A stretch of 64,000 bases of DNA from Campylobacter sp. RM16187 (GTDB lineage: Bacteria > Campylobacterota > Campylobacteria > Campylobacterales > Campylobacteraceae). Below are positions 1 through 9,618 of the stretch, in pieces. The notes beneath the pieces were generated by a model. The model did no database searches. It was not told the DNA's origin and saw only the letters and a program-made list of their open reading frames with translations. Made by a program: the position numbers and the translations under genes. The stretch is from positions 1,302,001 to 1,366,000 of the forward strand of contig NZ_CP012549.1 of NCBI RefSeq assembly GCF_025319965.1, in the 5' to 3' direction. Position 1 is the first letter of the stretch, and each line of letters begins with the position of its first letter.

Positions 1-631
1 GTATTTCTACATGAGATCTTATATGTTTTTCATAAAGATCACCATTATCTATTGTTTTTTGCGGAAGAGAGTGAGCTGAAAATATCAAGGTAATATCATC
101 AGTTTTTATATTTCTTACACTATTTCTTACACTATTTAAAACTGCATCATTATATGTTTGATTTTCAAAAAATGGCTCCACAATTTTTACTTTTGACTTC
201 AAATTAAGCTCATTAAACGCCAAATTAAAATCATCTATACTCGATGAAATGGTTGTCACAGAGTGATGAGGATATAGTGGAAAAACTACAATTTCATCAA
301 AATTTTCATATTTTTTTAACACTTCTTTGGCAAATGGAGGCGTGTAGTTCATCGCAAAATCAACCGCATCAAACTCACTGCTTAAATTTGAAATTTTAGA
401 GCATAAACTAGCTGTTATTTCACAAAGAGGTGACTTGCCTCCGATTTGATTATAGTTGCTTTTAGCAGCCTTTAGTCGTCCTTTTGCGATCATAAAACCA
501 ACGAATTTACGTAAAATTTTATTTTTGATACTAAGAATATACGGGTCATTAAACATATTTTTTAAAAAAACTTCAACCTCTTCTATATTGTTTGGGCCAC
601 CCATATTTAATAGCAAAAGCAATCTTTTCAT
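1..631 (-). CDS. hemH: Ferrochelatase, C-terminal part missing (window edge)
   Basis: Inserts iron into protoporphyrin IX in the last step of haem synthesis. Reading the minus strand from the ATG at 631 gives MKRLLLLLNMGGPNN, then QIGGKSPL, LYPHHSVTTISSS and IFSAHSLPQKT followed by GDLYEKH. These are the ferrochelatase family blocks, including the His of the SAH motif. About 210 residues are present; the family is near 300 in Campylobacter, so roughly a third lies outside the window. The ATG overlaps the stop of the upstream oxidoreductase as ATGA, so the two are co-transcribed and translationally coupled. A 12-bp tandem duplication (109-132) repeats an Asn-Ser-Val-Arg unit in frame. Confidence 0.93.
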   Translation of the reverse strand, partial: MKRLLLLLNMGGPNNIEEVEVFLKNMFNDPYILSIKNKILRKFVGFMIAKGRLKAAKSNYNQIGGKSPLCEITASLCSKISNLSSEFDAVDFAMNYTPPFAKEVLKKYENFDEIVVFPLYPHHSVTTISSSIDDFNLAFNELNLKSKVKIVEPFFENQTYNDAVLNSVRNSVRNIKTDDITLIFSAHSLPQKTIDNGDLYEKHIRSHVEI

Positions 632-1491
632 ACGCATATTTCATATACCTTCAAAGCATCATCAAGCGATGCCAAATTATTAATTTTATTATTTTTACAA
701 AGTTCAAAAAATTCTAAATGAGCCTTTTTAATAGGCGAAATATCACTATCTACTTTTAAATTTTGCTGTCCATAATCAGTGTATTTATTTAATTTCATTC
801 CTATCAAATCTCCAAAATATATTCCGCTATTTGCCGAAACTTCGATTATAAACCGATCTATAGGATAATTTATGGAGTTATGTATACTCACTAAAGTTTG
901 ATTTTTCATTTTCAGCTGACAAAGAGTATTTGTTGGATTCTTTTTATCCTCTTTATGAACTTCAAATTTAGAAAATTGCGCTATATCACTAGCCGCTACA
1001 AATCTTGCCAGATCAATATTTTGCAAGATTTCTAAATTTAAATTCCTGCTTGAACAAAAGCCTCTTGTAATATTTATCGAATAAATCTTCTCTTCTCTCT
1101 CAAGAGATTTTTTTAAAGATACTATCACAGGATTAAACCTATCAAAAAATCCAGCCACACTCATAACTCCACTTAGATTAGAGTAATATTTCATCTCATG
1201 AATTGCACCTGTATTTTTAGCTATAGGATGATGGATAAATATATGTTTACAGGTTTTCACACACTTTGAAAAAAGCTCAAGATACTGTATTCCATCTGTT
1301 ATTATAATAGCTTCCGGATCTGCGGATTCAAACAGCTCGTTTAGATCGCTATAAATTTTTATACGCCCAAAAGATTCGCTATTTTTTTGACAATACACAC
1401 CGACAAGATCAAATTCATCGGACCTTCTAAGTTCATTGCAATGAAACTTTCCGACATCATTAAACCCTATGATAGCAAGTCGTTTTTTCAT
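628..1491 (-). CDS. Gfo/Idh/MocA-family oxidoreductase
   Basis: Predicted NAD(P)-dependent oxidoreductase of 287 residues. The N-terminus MKKRLAIIGFNDVGKFH is a Rossmann fold start with a GxxxxG-like turn. Later blocks (IIITDGIQYLELFSKCV, HIFIHHPIAKNTG, GFFDRFNPVI) follow the family layout: dinucleotide-binding half, an E/HxP-like motif near residue 90, then the alpha/beta substrate domain. The substrate is unknown. In C. jejuni a similar gene also sits between hemH and alaS (recalled gene order). ATG at 1491 is preceded by CGGAAAAA; a good -10 lies about 35 bases upstream. It overlaps hemH by 4 bases. Confidence 0.85.
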   Translation of the reverse strand: MKKRLAIIGFNDVGKFHCNELRRSDEFDLVGVYCQKNSESFGRIKIYSDLNELFESADPEAIIITDGIQYLELFSKCVKTCKHIFIHHPIAKNTGAIHEMKYYSNLSGVMSVAGFFDRFNPVIVSLKKSLEREEKIYSINITRGFCSSRNLNLEILQNIDLARFVAASDIAQFSKFEVHKEDKKNPTNTLCQLKMKNQTLVSIHNSINYPIDRFIIEVSANSGIYFGDLIGMKLNKYTDYGQQNLKVDSDISPIKKAHLEFFELCKNNKINNLASLDDALKVYEICV

Positions 1492-1523
1492 AAAATTTTT
1501 CCGAATTTATCTTTTTTATAGCG

Positions 1524-1529
1524 ATTATA
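1524..1529 (-). promoter_or_regulatory. -10 box for oxidoreductase-hemH unit
   Basis: On the minus strand the sequence reads TTTGTATTATAATCGC, with a perfect TATAAT 32 bases before the ATG at 1491. No clear -35 is seen, which is usual for Campylobacter sigma-70 promoters. Confidence 0.55.
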
Positions 1530-1647
1530 ATACAAATTGGTAATTATATAATTAACTTACTTGAAAATTACAAAACACTCTCAATTTAATATTATAATTT
1601 TCCACACATTGCACAGTATACAGGTGTCTTAGAATTTATAATTTTTA

Positions 1648-1656
1648 TGCTAAAAT
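1648..1656 (+). promoter_or_regulatory. Extended -10 for the alaS operon
   Basis: TGCTAAAAT (TG, one base, TAAAAT) ends 35 bases before the alaS ATG at 1692, with T-rich sequence before it. A TAGGAAA ribosome site follows at 1681-1687. Confidence 0.5.
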
Positions 1657-1691
1657 CAGAACTATTTTATAAATTTTAAATAGGAAAATTA

Positions 1692-4259
1692 ATGAAAAAT
1701 TGCGATACAAATATTTTTGATGTCAGAGAAGCTTTTTTAAATTTTTTCAGCTCAAAGGGACACGAAATAATACCTTCCGCTCCACTTGTTCCAAATGATG
1801 CAACACTGCTTTTTACAAACGCTGGAATGGTGCCTTTTAAAAGTATTTTTACAGGTGAGATTCCACGCCCTACCCCGCCGATTCGCACAAGCTGCCAAAC
1901 CTGCATAAGAGCGGGCGGTAAACATAACGATCTTGATAACGTGGGCTATACAGCACGCCACCACACTTTTTTTGAAATGCTTGGAAATTTTAGCTTCGGA
2001 GAATACTTTAAAAAAGATGCGATAGCTTACGGATGGGAATTTGTAACAGAGATATTGAAACTACCAAAAGATCGCCTTTACGTAACAGTTCACGAGAGTG
2101 ATGATGAAGCGTATGAGATGTGGCAAGAGCATATAAGCAAGGATAGAATTTATAAATTTGGAGATAAAGACAATTTCTGGCAAATGGGCGATACCGGACC
2201 TTGCGGACCTTGTTCTGAGATATTTTACGATCAAGGAGCAGAAAATTTTAACTCCGATGAAGACTACATGGGTGGAGACGGAGATAGATTTCTTGAAATT
2301 TGGAATCTCGTATTTATGCAGTATGAAAGAGACGCAGACGGAAAGCTAAGCCCTCTTCCAAAACCTTCAATAGATACAGGCATGGGACTTGAACGTGTAA
2401 CGGCAATAAAAGAGGGGAAATTTAGCAACTACGACAGCTCTCTTTTCATGCCTTATATAAATGAGGTTGCAAGGCTTTGTAAAAAACCTTACGAGTATTC
2501 AACCGGAGCAAGCTACCGCGTAATCAGCGATCATATTCGCTCGGTTACTTTTTTGTTAGCTCAAGGAGTAAATTTTGATAAAGAGGGTAGAGGATACGTT
2601 CTGCGCCGAATTTTACGCCGCGCTGTTCGCCACGGATACTTACTGGGTATAAAAGAGCCTTTTATGTATAAGCTAGTTGATAAGGTATGCGAACTAATGG
2701 GCGGACACTACGCTTATCTAAATGATAAAAAAGAGGCGGTTAAAGAGCAGATTAGATTAGAAGAAGAGAGATTTTTTGCAACTATAGCATCGGGTCTTGA
2801 GCTATTTAACAGCGAGCTTAAAAATACTAAAGATGTCTTTAGCGGAGAGATCGCGTTTAAGCTTTATGATACTTACGGCTTCCCACTTGATCTTACAGCC
2901 GATATGCTAAGGGATAAAAATCTAAAAGTAGATGAAGCAAAATTTGAAGAGCTGATGAATGAGCAAAAAACTCGTGCAAAGGCCGCTTGGAAAGGAAGCG
3001 GAGATAAGAGTGCAAAGGGAGATTTTAAAGAGCTTTTAGAAGAATTTGGAGAGAATGAGTTTATAGGATATGAAAGTTTGAGCTCAAAAAGCAAAATTTT
3101 AGCCTTGCTTGATGAGGATTTTAAAAGGGTTATGAGCTTAAAAGCCGGACAAAACGGTTGGGTAATGCTTAATAAAACTCCTTTTTATGCACAAAGCGGC
3201 GGACAATGCGGAGATACTGGAGATATTTTAAATTTTGCAAAAGTGGTTGATACGCAGAAATTTCACGGATTAAACCTATCATCTATAGAGCTAAAAGCAA
3301 ATTTAAGCGCAGGAGATGAGGTTGAAGTAAAAGTAAGCGATGAAAGAAGCGAAATAGCTCGCCACCATAGTGCAACACACCTACTTCACTCGGCACTTAG
3401 AAGAATTCTTGGAATACATGTGGCACAAGCAGGATCAAGCGTAGAAGCTACCAAGCTTAGATTTGACTTCTCTCATCCTAAGGCTCTTACAAGCGAAGAG
3501 ATAAACAAAATAGAAAATTTTGTAAATAACGCCATAGCCAACGGAGCCGCTGCAAAAACCGAGATAATGGATATAGAAAGCGCTAAAAACAGCGGTGCTA
3601 TAGCTCTTTTTGGTGAAAAATACGACGATAATGTAAGAGTGCTAAGTTTTGGCGATGTTAGCAAAGAGCTTTGCGGAGGAACTCACGTAAAAAATATTAA
3701 CGAAATTGGAGTGTTTTTTATAACAAAAGAGAGTGGCGTTAGCGCTGGAGTGCGTAGAATAGAGGCGATATGCTCAAAGGCTGCTCTAAATTTCGCAAAA
3801 AATTTAAGAGAAGAACTTGAAGAGATAAGAACCGAGCTAAAAAGCATAGAGCCAATGAGTGCAATTAAAAAGCTAAAAAGCGAGATAAAAAATTTAAAAG
3901 ATGAGCTTAAAAACGCCGGCGGATCAAAGGCTATAAACCTAAGTGATATTAGCGGAGTAAAAGTCTGTGTAGAAATTTTAGAAAGCGGAGATATAAAAAC
4001 TGCAATAGATGAGATAAAAAACTCAAATGAACGCGTCGCAGCTCTATTTATTCAGGTTAAGGACGAAAAAATATCCATCGCGGCAGGTGTTAAAAACGCA
4101 AACATAAAGGCCGGAGAGTGGGTCAAAATGACGGCTCAAATTTTAGGTGGAAATGGCGGTGGCAAAGATGATTTTGCAACTGCAGGCGGAAAAGATATAA
4201 GTCAGTTGGATAGAGCCAAAAAAGAGGCTTTTGAATTTATTAAAGGAAAATTAGCTTAA
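1692..4259 (+). CDS. alaS: Alanyl-tRNA synthetase
   Basis: Charges tRNA-Ala and edits mischarged Ser/Gly. The full-length protein has 855 residues. The catalytic core is at the N-terminus ([43 protein letters not shown]). The editing domain has its zinc set, HHSATH near residue 557 and CGGTH near 660. The C-terminal oligomerisation/C-Ala domain ends in a glycine-rich stretch ([15 protein letters not shown]). The start is ATG after GGAAAA. The stop overlaps the next gene's ATG (TAATG at 4257-4261), making it first in a four-gene operon with the membrane protein, maf and pbp1A. Confidence 0.98.
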   Translation: MKNCDTNIFDVREAFLNFFSSKGHEIIPSAPLVPNDATLLFTNAGMVPFKSIFTGEIPRPTPPIRTSCQTCIRAGGKHNDLDNVGYTARHHTFFEMLGNFSFGEYFKKDAIAYGWEFVTEILKLPKDRLYVTVHESDDEAYEMWQEHISKDRIYKFGDKDNFWQMGDTGPCGPCSEIFYDQGAENFNSDEDYMGGDGDRFLEIWNLVFMQYERDADGKLSPLPKPSIDTGMGLERVTAIKEGKFSNYDSSLFMPYINEVARLCKKPYEYSTGASYRVISDHIRSVTFLLAQGVNFDKEGRGYVLRRILRRAVRHGYLLGIKEPFMYKLVDKVCELMGGHYAYLNDKKEAVKEQIRLEEERFFATIASGLELFNSELKNTKDVFSGEIAFKLYDTYGFPLDLTADMLRDKNLKVDEAKFEELMNEQKTRAKAAWKGSGDKSAKGDFKELLEEFGENEFIGYESLSSKSKILALLDEDFKRVMSLKAGQNGWVMLNKTPFYAQSGGQCGDTGDILNFAKVVDTQKFHGLNLSSIELKANLSAGDEVEVKVSDERSEIARHHSATHLLHSALRRILGIHVAQAGSSVEATKLRFDFSHPKALTSEEINKIENFVNNAIANGAAAKTEIMDIESAKNSGAIALFGEKYDDNVRVLSFGDVSKELCGGTHVKNINEIGVFFITKESGVSAGVRRIEAICSKAALNFAKNLREELEEIRTELKSIEPMSAIKKLKSEIKNLKDELKNAGGSKAINLSDISGVKVCVEILESGDIKTAIDEIKNSNERVAALFIQVKDEKISIAAGVKNANIKAGEWVKMTAQILGGNGGGKDDFATAGGKDISQLDRAKKEAFEFIKGKLA

Positions 4260-4753
4260 TGCCTGAATTTAACATAGCTTTTGCAAAACTTAGTCATATT
4301 TTGCCATTTTTGCATACGGTCGCTACTATAGTATTTGTAGGTTTTCAAGCCAGCTTTTGGTTTATGGCTAAATTTTTTATGAAAGATATTGCAAACAATC
4401 ACAAAAGATATATTCTAGTAATCTCTGCGCTAAAATACCTCGGATGTGCGGTTTATATATCCTTAGCAGTGATTGTGGTAACTAGTATGTTAATAGGCGA
4501 AGATGACTACTCTAAGGTTGCAGATCCTATGCTAAATACGATTCTAGCTACCAAATGGACCGTGTTTAGCTTCTTGCTAATTAACGTAATATATGTGACT
4601 TATAGAATTAATAGAGCGGTAAAATCTATGAAAAAAGGCGAATATATAGAGCTTCACGAAAATTTGATAGTAGTTATATATTACTTTATACCGCTAAATG
4701 TCGTATTTGCACTGTTTGCAACCTATCTTGGTATAGCTTATAGGGCGTTTTGA
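4259..4753 (+). CDS. Small four-helix membrane protein, function unknown
   Basis: A 164-residue protein with about four hydrophobic segments: residues 15-35 (LHTVATIVFVGFQASFWF), 50-72, 98-115 (TVFSFLLINVIYVTYRI) and 138-160. It has an early His pair (SHILPFLH) and a Lys-Trp before helix three. The layout faintly recalls CopD/HemJ-like membrane proteins, but I cannot assign it. It is coupled by one-base overlaps to both alaS and maf, so it is expressed with them. Confidence 0.75.
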   Translation: MPEFNIAFAKLSHILPFLHTVATIVFVGFQASFWFMAKFFMKDIANNHKRYILVISALKYLGCAVYISLAVIVVTSMLIGEDDYSKVADPMLNTILATKWTVFSFLLINVIYVTYRINRAVKSMKKGEYIELHENLIVVIYYFIPLNVVFALFATYLGIAYRAF

Positions 4754-5298
4754 TGATAAATCTAGCCTCAAGCTCTATCACAAGAGCTAAAATTTTAGAA
4801 GAAAATAGAGTTAAATTCAAGCAGTTTTCTTTTGATTTTGACGAAAGCGGAGTTGATAAAAATTTAAAACCCGCAAGTTATGTTTTAAAAGTAGTTCAAG
4901 CGAAAAAAGAGCAATTTTTAAAAGAGCATCCAAATTTAAAAAATCTCCTTTTTGCAGATAGTGCGGTCGTGTGTAACGGTAAAATTTTAGGCAAGGCAAA
5001 AGATAAAAAAGAGGCTTTATATATGCTAAATTTACAAAGCGATAATGAAGCTAAAATTATAACAGCCATGATATTTTTAGGTGAAGAATTTGAACTTATT
5101 AATATAAGCTCTACAACATATCAATTTGCCAAATTTAGCCAAGATGATTTAAACGAATACATAAAAAGTAACGAATGGCAAGGAAAAGCTGGCGCAATGA
5201 TGATAGAGGGATTTAATAAAAAATATATATTAAAAAAGATAGGCAATGAAAGCACGGCCAGAGGCTTAAATGTCGAGCAATTAAAGGTCTTTTTATGA
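4753..5298 (+). CDS. maf: Maf-family nucleotide pyrophosphatase
   Basis: Hydrolyses non-canonical or modified nucleoside triphosphates. The N-terminus MINLASSSITRAKIL fits the family's LASxSxxR motif. FADSAVVCNGKILGKAKDKKEAL carries the catalytic Asp and the G-K loop of the central domain. Length is 181 residues, usual for the family. I chose ATG 4753 because it overlaps the upstream stop as TGATG; a TTG three bases earlier would add one Met. The stop overlaps the pbp1A start as ATGA. Confidence 0.93.
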   Translation: MINLASSSITRAKILEENRVKFKQFSFDFDESGVDKNLKPASYVLKVVQAKKEQFLKEHPNLKNLLFADSAVVCNGKILGKAKDKKEALYMLNLQSDNEAKIITAMIFLGEEFELINISSTTYQFAKFSQDDLNEYIKSNEWQGKAGAMMIEGFNKKYILKKIGNESTARGLNVEQLKVFL

Positions 5299-7223
5299 TT
5301 AGATTTTTATCTTCACTTTTTTTTATAATTTTTGTCTCAAGCGGCGCAGCCTTTATATACCTATATTCTCAAATTCAGCCCGATATAAGTGGAATAATAG
5401 AATATAAGCCAAAGCTTACTACACAAATTTATGACAAAAATGGAAATCTGATAGCAAATCTTTTTGAAGAAAATAGAATTTATGCCAATTACGATGAAAT
5501 TCCATCTCGAGTAATAGAAGCCTTAGTAGCGATAGAAGATACAAGCTTCTTTGAGCACGGAGGCATAAATCCCGAAGCCATAACAAGAGCCATTATAAAA
5601 GATATAAAGGCCGGTAAGCTTGTAGAGGGCGCTAGCACAATCACTCAGCAGCTAGTAAAAAATATGATCTTAACCAGAGAAAAGAAATTTACTAGAAAAA
5701 TACAAGAGATGATTGTGGCGATGAAGCTTGAAAAAGAGCTTACCAAAGAGCAAATTTTAGAAAGATACCTTAATCAAGTATATTTGGGTCACGGATATTA
5801 CGGTATAAAAGCTGCGGCTAAAGGGTATTTTAGAAAAGAGCTAAACGAGTTAACCATAAAAGAGATAGCTATTTTAGTAGGCTTACCAAAGGCTCCAAGC
5901 GCTTATGATCCCACAAAGCACCTTGATCTATCTCTTGGTAGGGCGAACAATGTAATCTGGCGTATGAATATGCTTGGTTGGATAAATGAGGATGAGTATA
6001 AAAAAGCCATAGCCGAACAACCTATAGTATATGATGATACTTTAACTCAAAACGTCTCTCCTTATGTGGTGGACGAGGTTATTAAAGAAGCTTCAAAGAT
6101 ATTTAGCGATATTAGAGTTGGCGGATATAGGATAGAGACTAATATCGACCTCAAAGTTCAAAAGATGGCAGAAGATGCACTGAAATTTGGCTATAGTGAA
6201 ATTTTAAAGCGCGATAAAGACGCCAATGCCTCGGTTTTAAACGGAGCCATCGTCGTAACGGCACCAAAAAGCGGTGAAATTTTAGCCCTAGTTGGCGGAG
6301 TTGATTACTCCAAAAGCAGCTACAATAGAGCTACCCAGAGCATGAGACAGCCGGGATCTAGCTTTAAACCATTTATATACCAAATTGCGCTTGATCTAGG
6401 CTACTCTCCGATGAGTAAAGTAGCCGACATATCAAGAGTTTTTAGTTCAGGAAACGAGCAAGACTGGAAGCCAAAAAATTATAGCGGTGGATTTCAAGGC
6501 TATATAACGCTAAAAAATGCATTAAGACAGTCAAGAAACTTGGCGACTATAAATTTGCTTAACGAAATTGGACTTGATACGACATATAAGCTCATTAGCG
6601 ATATGGAATTTAAAAATATATCCAAAGATCTATCTATGGCGCTTGGAAGCTTTGGCATATCGCCTTTGGAATTTGCCAAATTTTACTCTATGTTTCCAAA
6701 TGGTGGAGAGATAGTCGAACCTCAACTTATACGAAAGATTATAAATCCACAAAATTTAGAGACAGCATTTGAGACAAGGCGAATTCAAGCAACAAAGCCG
6801 GAGCAAGCATATCTAATGGTAGATATGCTAAAAACGGTTGTAAATAGTGGTACAGGACAAAACGCAAGAGTAAAAGGCATTCAGATAGCTGGCAAGACAG
6901 GCACTACAAACAACAATATAGACGCTTGGTTTTGCGGATTTACTCCGGAAGTGGAAGTTGTGATATGGTATGGAAATGACAATAATACGCCTATGAGAAA
7001 AATAGAGGGTGGAGGAAGAACGGCTGCGCCGGTATTTAAGGCTTTTATAGAGCAATATATAAAAGAATTTCCCGAGACAAAGAGAAATTTTATAGAACCC
7101 GAAGGGATATTTCATACCATGTATGAAGGAAAAGATGAGCTATATACCAAAACTTCTCCGCTTCCTAAACAAGACGCACAGGATAATCTAATCAAGCAAG
7201 ATAATGAAGGAATGATATTTTAG
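5295..7223 (+). CDS. pbpA: Penicillin-binding protein 1A (glycosyltransferase/transpeptidase)
   Basis: Bifunctional class A PBP that polymerises and cross-links peptidoglycan in the periplasm. A single N-terminal membrane anchor (residues 4-24) is followed by the GT51 domain with EDTSFFEHGG (catalytic Glu) and GASTITQQLVKN. The transpeptidase domain has SSFK near residue 355, SRN near 416 and KTGT near 532. Length is 642 residues, with an acidic tail. It is last in the alaS operon and ends one base before the convergent pflA. No strong terminator is seen between them. Confidence 0.96.
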   Translation: MIRFLSSLFFIIFVSSGAAFIYLYSQIQPDISGIIEYKPKLTTQIYDKNGNLIANLFEENRIYANYDEIPSRVIEALVAIEDTSFFEHGGINPEAITRAIIKDIKAGKLVEGASTITQQLVKNMILTREKKFTRKIQEMIVAMKLEKELTKEQILERYLNQVYLGHGYYGIKAAAKGYFRKELNELTIKEIAILVGLPKAPSAYDPTKHLDLSLGRANNVIWRMNMLGWINEDEYKKAIAEQPIVYDDTLTQNVSPYVVDEVIKEASKIFSDIRVGGYRIETNIDLKVQKMAEDALKFGYSEILKRDKDANASVLNGAIVVTAPKSGEILALVGGVDYSKSSYNRATQSMRQPGSSFKPFIYQIALDLGYSPMSKVADISRVFSSGNEQDWKPKNYSGGFQGYITLKNALRQSRNLATINLLNEIGLDTTYKLISDMEFKNISKDLSMALGSFGISPLEFAKFYSMFPNGGEIVEPQLIRKIINPQNLETAFETRRIQATKPEQAYLMVDMLKTVVNSGTGQNARVKGIQIAGKTGTTNNNIDAWFCGFTPEVEVVIWYGNDNNTPMRKIEGGGRTAAPVFKAFIEQYIKEFPETKRNFIEPEGIFHTMYEGKDELYTKTSPLPKQDAQDNLIKQDNEGMIF

Positions 7224-7224
7224 C

Positions 7225-9594
7225 CTAATCTACGAGCTTAATCTGCTCGGAGCATAGGCTTTTCCAAGAGCTTTCAAAATTTAGCCCGACGCACTCCTCT
7301 AGATATAGCTTAGCATCTTGTGGGCGTTTTTGCTTAATGTAAATTTCTGAAATTTGTGCTAGTGCCCTTACTCTATCAACAGGCTCAAGCTTAGTTTCTA
7401 AAATACTTTTTAAATTATTAAGAGCCTCATCCAATCTATCAAGCCTATTAAGAGCGTTTATGTAATCAAATTCCACTTTCGGACTAAAAGTATTGATATT
7501 TAGTCTTTTTTGCATATCTATTGCCTTCTTGGCATAGATTACAGTATTTAAAAAGTCTTTGTTCTTTTGTGTGATTTCAGACATCTTTGCATACACTTCA
7601 ATAATCCTAAAGTCATTTTCCCTCAAATCCTCTATGGCCTTTATCGTAGCCATTGCATCAGGTATTCTATCCAGCTTTATAAGCGCATCAAAGCGGTCGA
7701 AAAATACAGGAGATACATCAGCATACTCCTCATTTGCAGCTATTGCCAAGGCTTCATCGGCAACACGAACCACATCTTTATATTTTTGCATTTTAAGCAA
7801 TACAGAGCTTAAATTTACAAGCCACTCAACCCTATCTAACATATCTGGCGATGTTATATTCTCTTTAGCTAGCTCATAAGCGCTCTGATGTCTAGACATC
7901 CTCATAAAGCAGTTAAATAGCTTAAATTTAGCCTCTATATCAGCTCTTATCTCATAGCCTTCCACTAAATCCACTACAGCCTTACAGTTATCCTTTCTTA
8001 TCATGTCATTCGCCAAAGCAAGAGCTGCGAGGTTTAAATTTTTATCATTTTCAGTGTCGTTTATATCTCTTACGGCATTTGTATATCGTAATACATCATT
8101 GAATTTTTTCTCTTTTAGGTATAGGGCAACCTGCTCTTTTAGAGCCTTTTGACCTATGTCATTTTTGCCGTATTTATCCATAAGCAGATCATAGTGCTGA
8201 TGAAGCTTTGTAGAGTTTGTTTCATTTAACTCAAAAAATAGCCTATCCATACCCTGCTCAACCTGAGCTATATATCCGCCCTCTCTAAACTCATTTTGAT
8301 ATTTTTGCAGATATTTATAAGCCTTCTCTACATCTTTTGTGCCGACAAGGCTAAGAGCTAAATTTTTAAGAGCTATCTCATATCTATCATCACTCTTTTT
8401 TAAATTTAAGACCAAAATTTCATATATCTTAGAGGCTACGTCATTGATATTTTTATCTCGAAAAATTCCAGCCAAATCCATTGATTTTGAGATATCGTTT
8501 AGCAAGTAATTTGGATTGGCGTTTAAAATTTTTAGCATATATCCTTTGGCGGCTTCAAATTGAGAATCGTCTATGCTACTATTTACTAAGCTCAAAGACG
8601 CTCTACTTGCCACATCAATATTATTAGACGAATAGAGCACATCCTCATACATCCTAATCGCATCTTGTCGCTTTCCTGTGTTATATATCCTGTCGGCAAA
8701 CTCCAAGATCGCACTTTTAGTCCAGCTAGAGTCCTTATGCTCATTCATCAATATATCAAGTATATAGTTTGCATCACTTGTCATGTCTTGCTTGAGATAT
8801 GATTTCATGACTAAATAAAGCACTTCAGGATAGTTTTCATCCGAGGCAAAGAGCTTCATCCAAGCCCTACCCTCATCTACCATATTTGCAGGCGATAAAT
8901 TTTCATGACTATCTTTTGTCTCAAAAATTTTATCGAGCGCCCTTAATCTATAGAGCATAAATTCGCTTGTAAAAATGCTGTTTTGATGCTTTCTAAGTGC
9001 GGATTCGCTGCTGCTTATAACATAATCATAATGTTTGCTTTCATACTCTTTTTTAATACTAAGATATGAATTTATATCATGACCATCTGGATTTTCGATA
9101 GGTGCTTTGTTTAGATCAAGAGCTCCTACGCTCGGATACTTCATATCTTTAAATATCGGAGCGAAATTTATCCCATCCATTTTTGGCTTATCAAATTCAC
9201 TAAAAAGCGGATCTATGATAATAGAATAATGTTTAGATAAATTTTTATCAACCATCATTACGCTATCTGTGGTAAACAACGGCTTTTGGTATGAGATTAG
9301 CCTAGAATTGGCTCTTGGAGCTACTGTAATCTTTGTTGAGTTTAAATCCTGAGTAAATTTAATCTCTACTAAAGAGAGAATTTTATCATCTATCTTTGGT
9401 ATCGCTTTATCTTTTATCTCGCATGTATAAATTTTATTATCGTAGACTAAAATTTCCTCTTTGCAAGCAAATTCACTATCGTCTTTTAGGTGAAGAATGC
9501 TATATGTCACTCCGCCCTCTTTGCCGGAATTTAATACCAAAGAAAAGGCGAAAGCAAGTATCGGAGAAAATAAGAGTAAAAATGTTTTTTTCAT
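7225..9594 (-). CDS. pflA: Flagellar motor scaffold protein PflA (TPR-rich, periplasmic)
   Basis: Begins with a signal peptide (MKKTFLLLFSPILAFAF), then a beta-rich region and a long helical, TPR-like solenoid to residue 789. In C. jejuni PflA is about this length, builds part of the periplasmic scaffold that holds the stators in the flagellar motor, and is encoded directly after nuoN, as here. Gap to nuoN is 24 bases. There is no clear Shine-Dalgarno, but TATAAT lies 6 bases before the ATG, so a leaderless transcript is possible. The assignment rests on gene context, length and composition rather than on a sharp motif. Confidence 0.85.
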   Translation of the reverse strand: MKKTFLLLFSPILAFAFSLVLNSGKEGGVTYSILHLKDDSEFACKEEILVYDNKIYTCEIKDKAIPKIDDKILSLVEIKFTQDLNSTKITVAPRANSRLISYQKPLFTTDSVMMVDKNLSKHYSIIIDPLFSEFDKPKMDGINFAPIFKDMKYPSVGALDLNKAPIENPDGHDINSYLSIKKEYESKHYDYVISSSESALRKHQNSIFTSEFMLYRLRALDKIFETKDSHENLSPANMVDEGRAWMKLFASDENYPEVLYLVMKSYLKQDMTSDANYILDILMNEHKDSSWTKSAILEFADRIYNTGKRQDAIRMYEDVLYSSNNIDVASRASLSLVNSSIDDSQFEAAKGYMLKILNANPNYLLNDISKSMDLAGIFRDKNINDVASKIYEILVLNLKKSDDRYEIALKNLALSLVGTKDVEKAYKYLQKYQNEFREGGYIAQVEQGMDRLFFELNETNSTKLHQHYDLLMDKYGKNDIGQKALKEQVALYLKEKKFNDVLRYTNAVRDINDTENDKNLNLAALALANDMIRKDNCKAVVDLVEGYEIRADIEAKFKLFNCFMRMSRHQSAYELAKENITSPDMLDRVEWLVNLSSVLLKMQKYKDVVRVADEALAIAANEEYADVSPVFFDRFDALIKLDRIPDAMATIKAIEDLRENDFRIIEVYAKMSEITQKNKDFLNTVIYAKKAIDMQKRLNINTFSPKVEFDYINALNRLDRLDEALNNLKSILETKLEPVDRVRALAQISEIYIKQKRPQDAKLYLEECVGLNFESSWKSLCSEQIKLVD

Positions 9595-9600
9595 ATTGAC

Positions 9601-9606
9601 ATTATA
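9601..9606 (-). promoter_or_regulatory. TATAAT directly before pflA ATG
   Basis: Minus strand reads AATTTTATAATGTCAATATG. The -10-like box ends 6 bases before the start codon, so transcription from it would begin at or near the ATG. It could be chance in AT-rich DNA. Confidence 0.35.
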
Positions 9607-9618
9607 AAATTTTTAAAT

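Noticed and set aside
1676-1964. Minus-strand frames within alaS
   Set aside because: Antisense of a clearly coding gene; no motifs.
7225-7260. Possible terminator CGAGC/GCTCG between pbp1A and pflA
   Set aside because: The stem is only 5 bp, lies within pflA codons and has no T-run.
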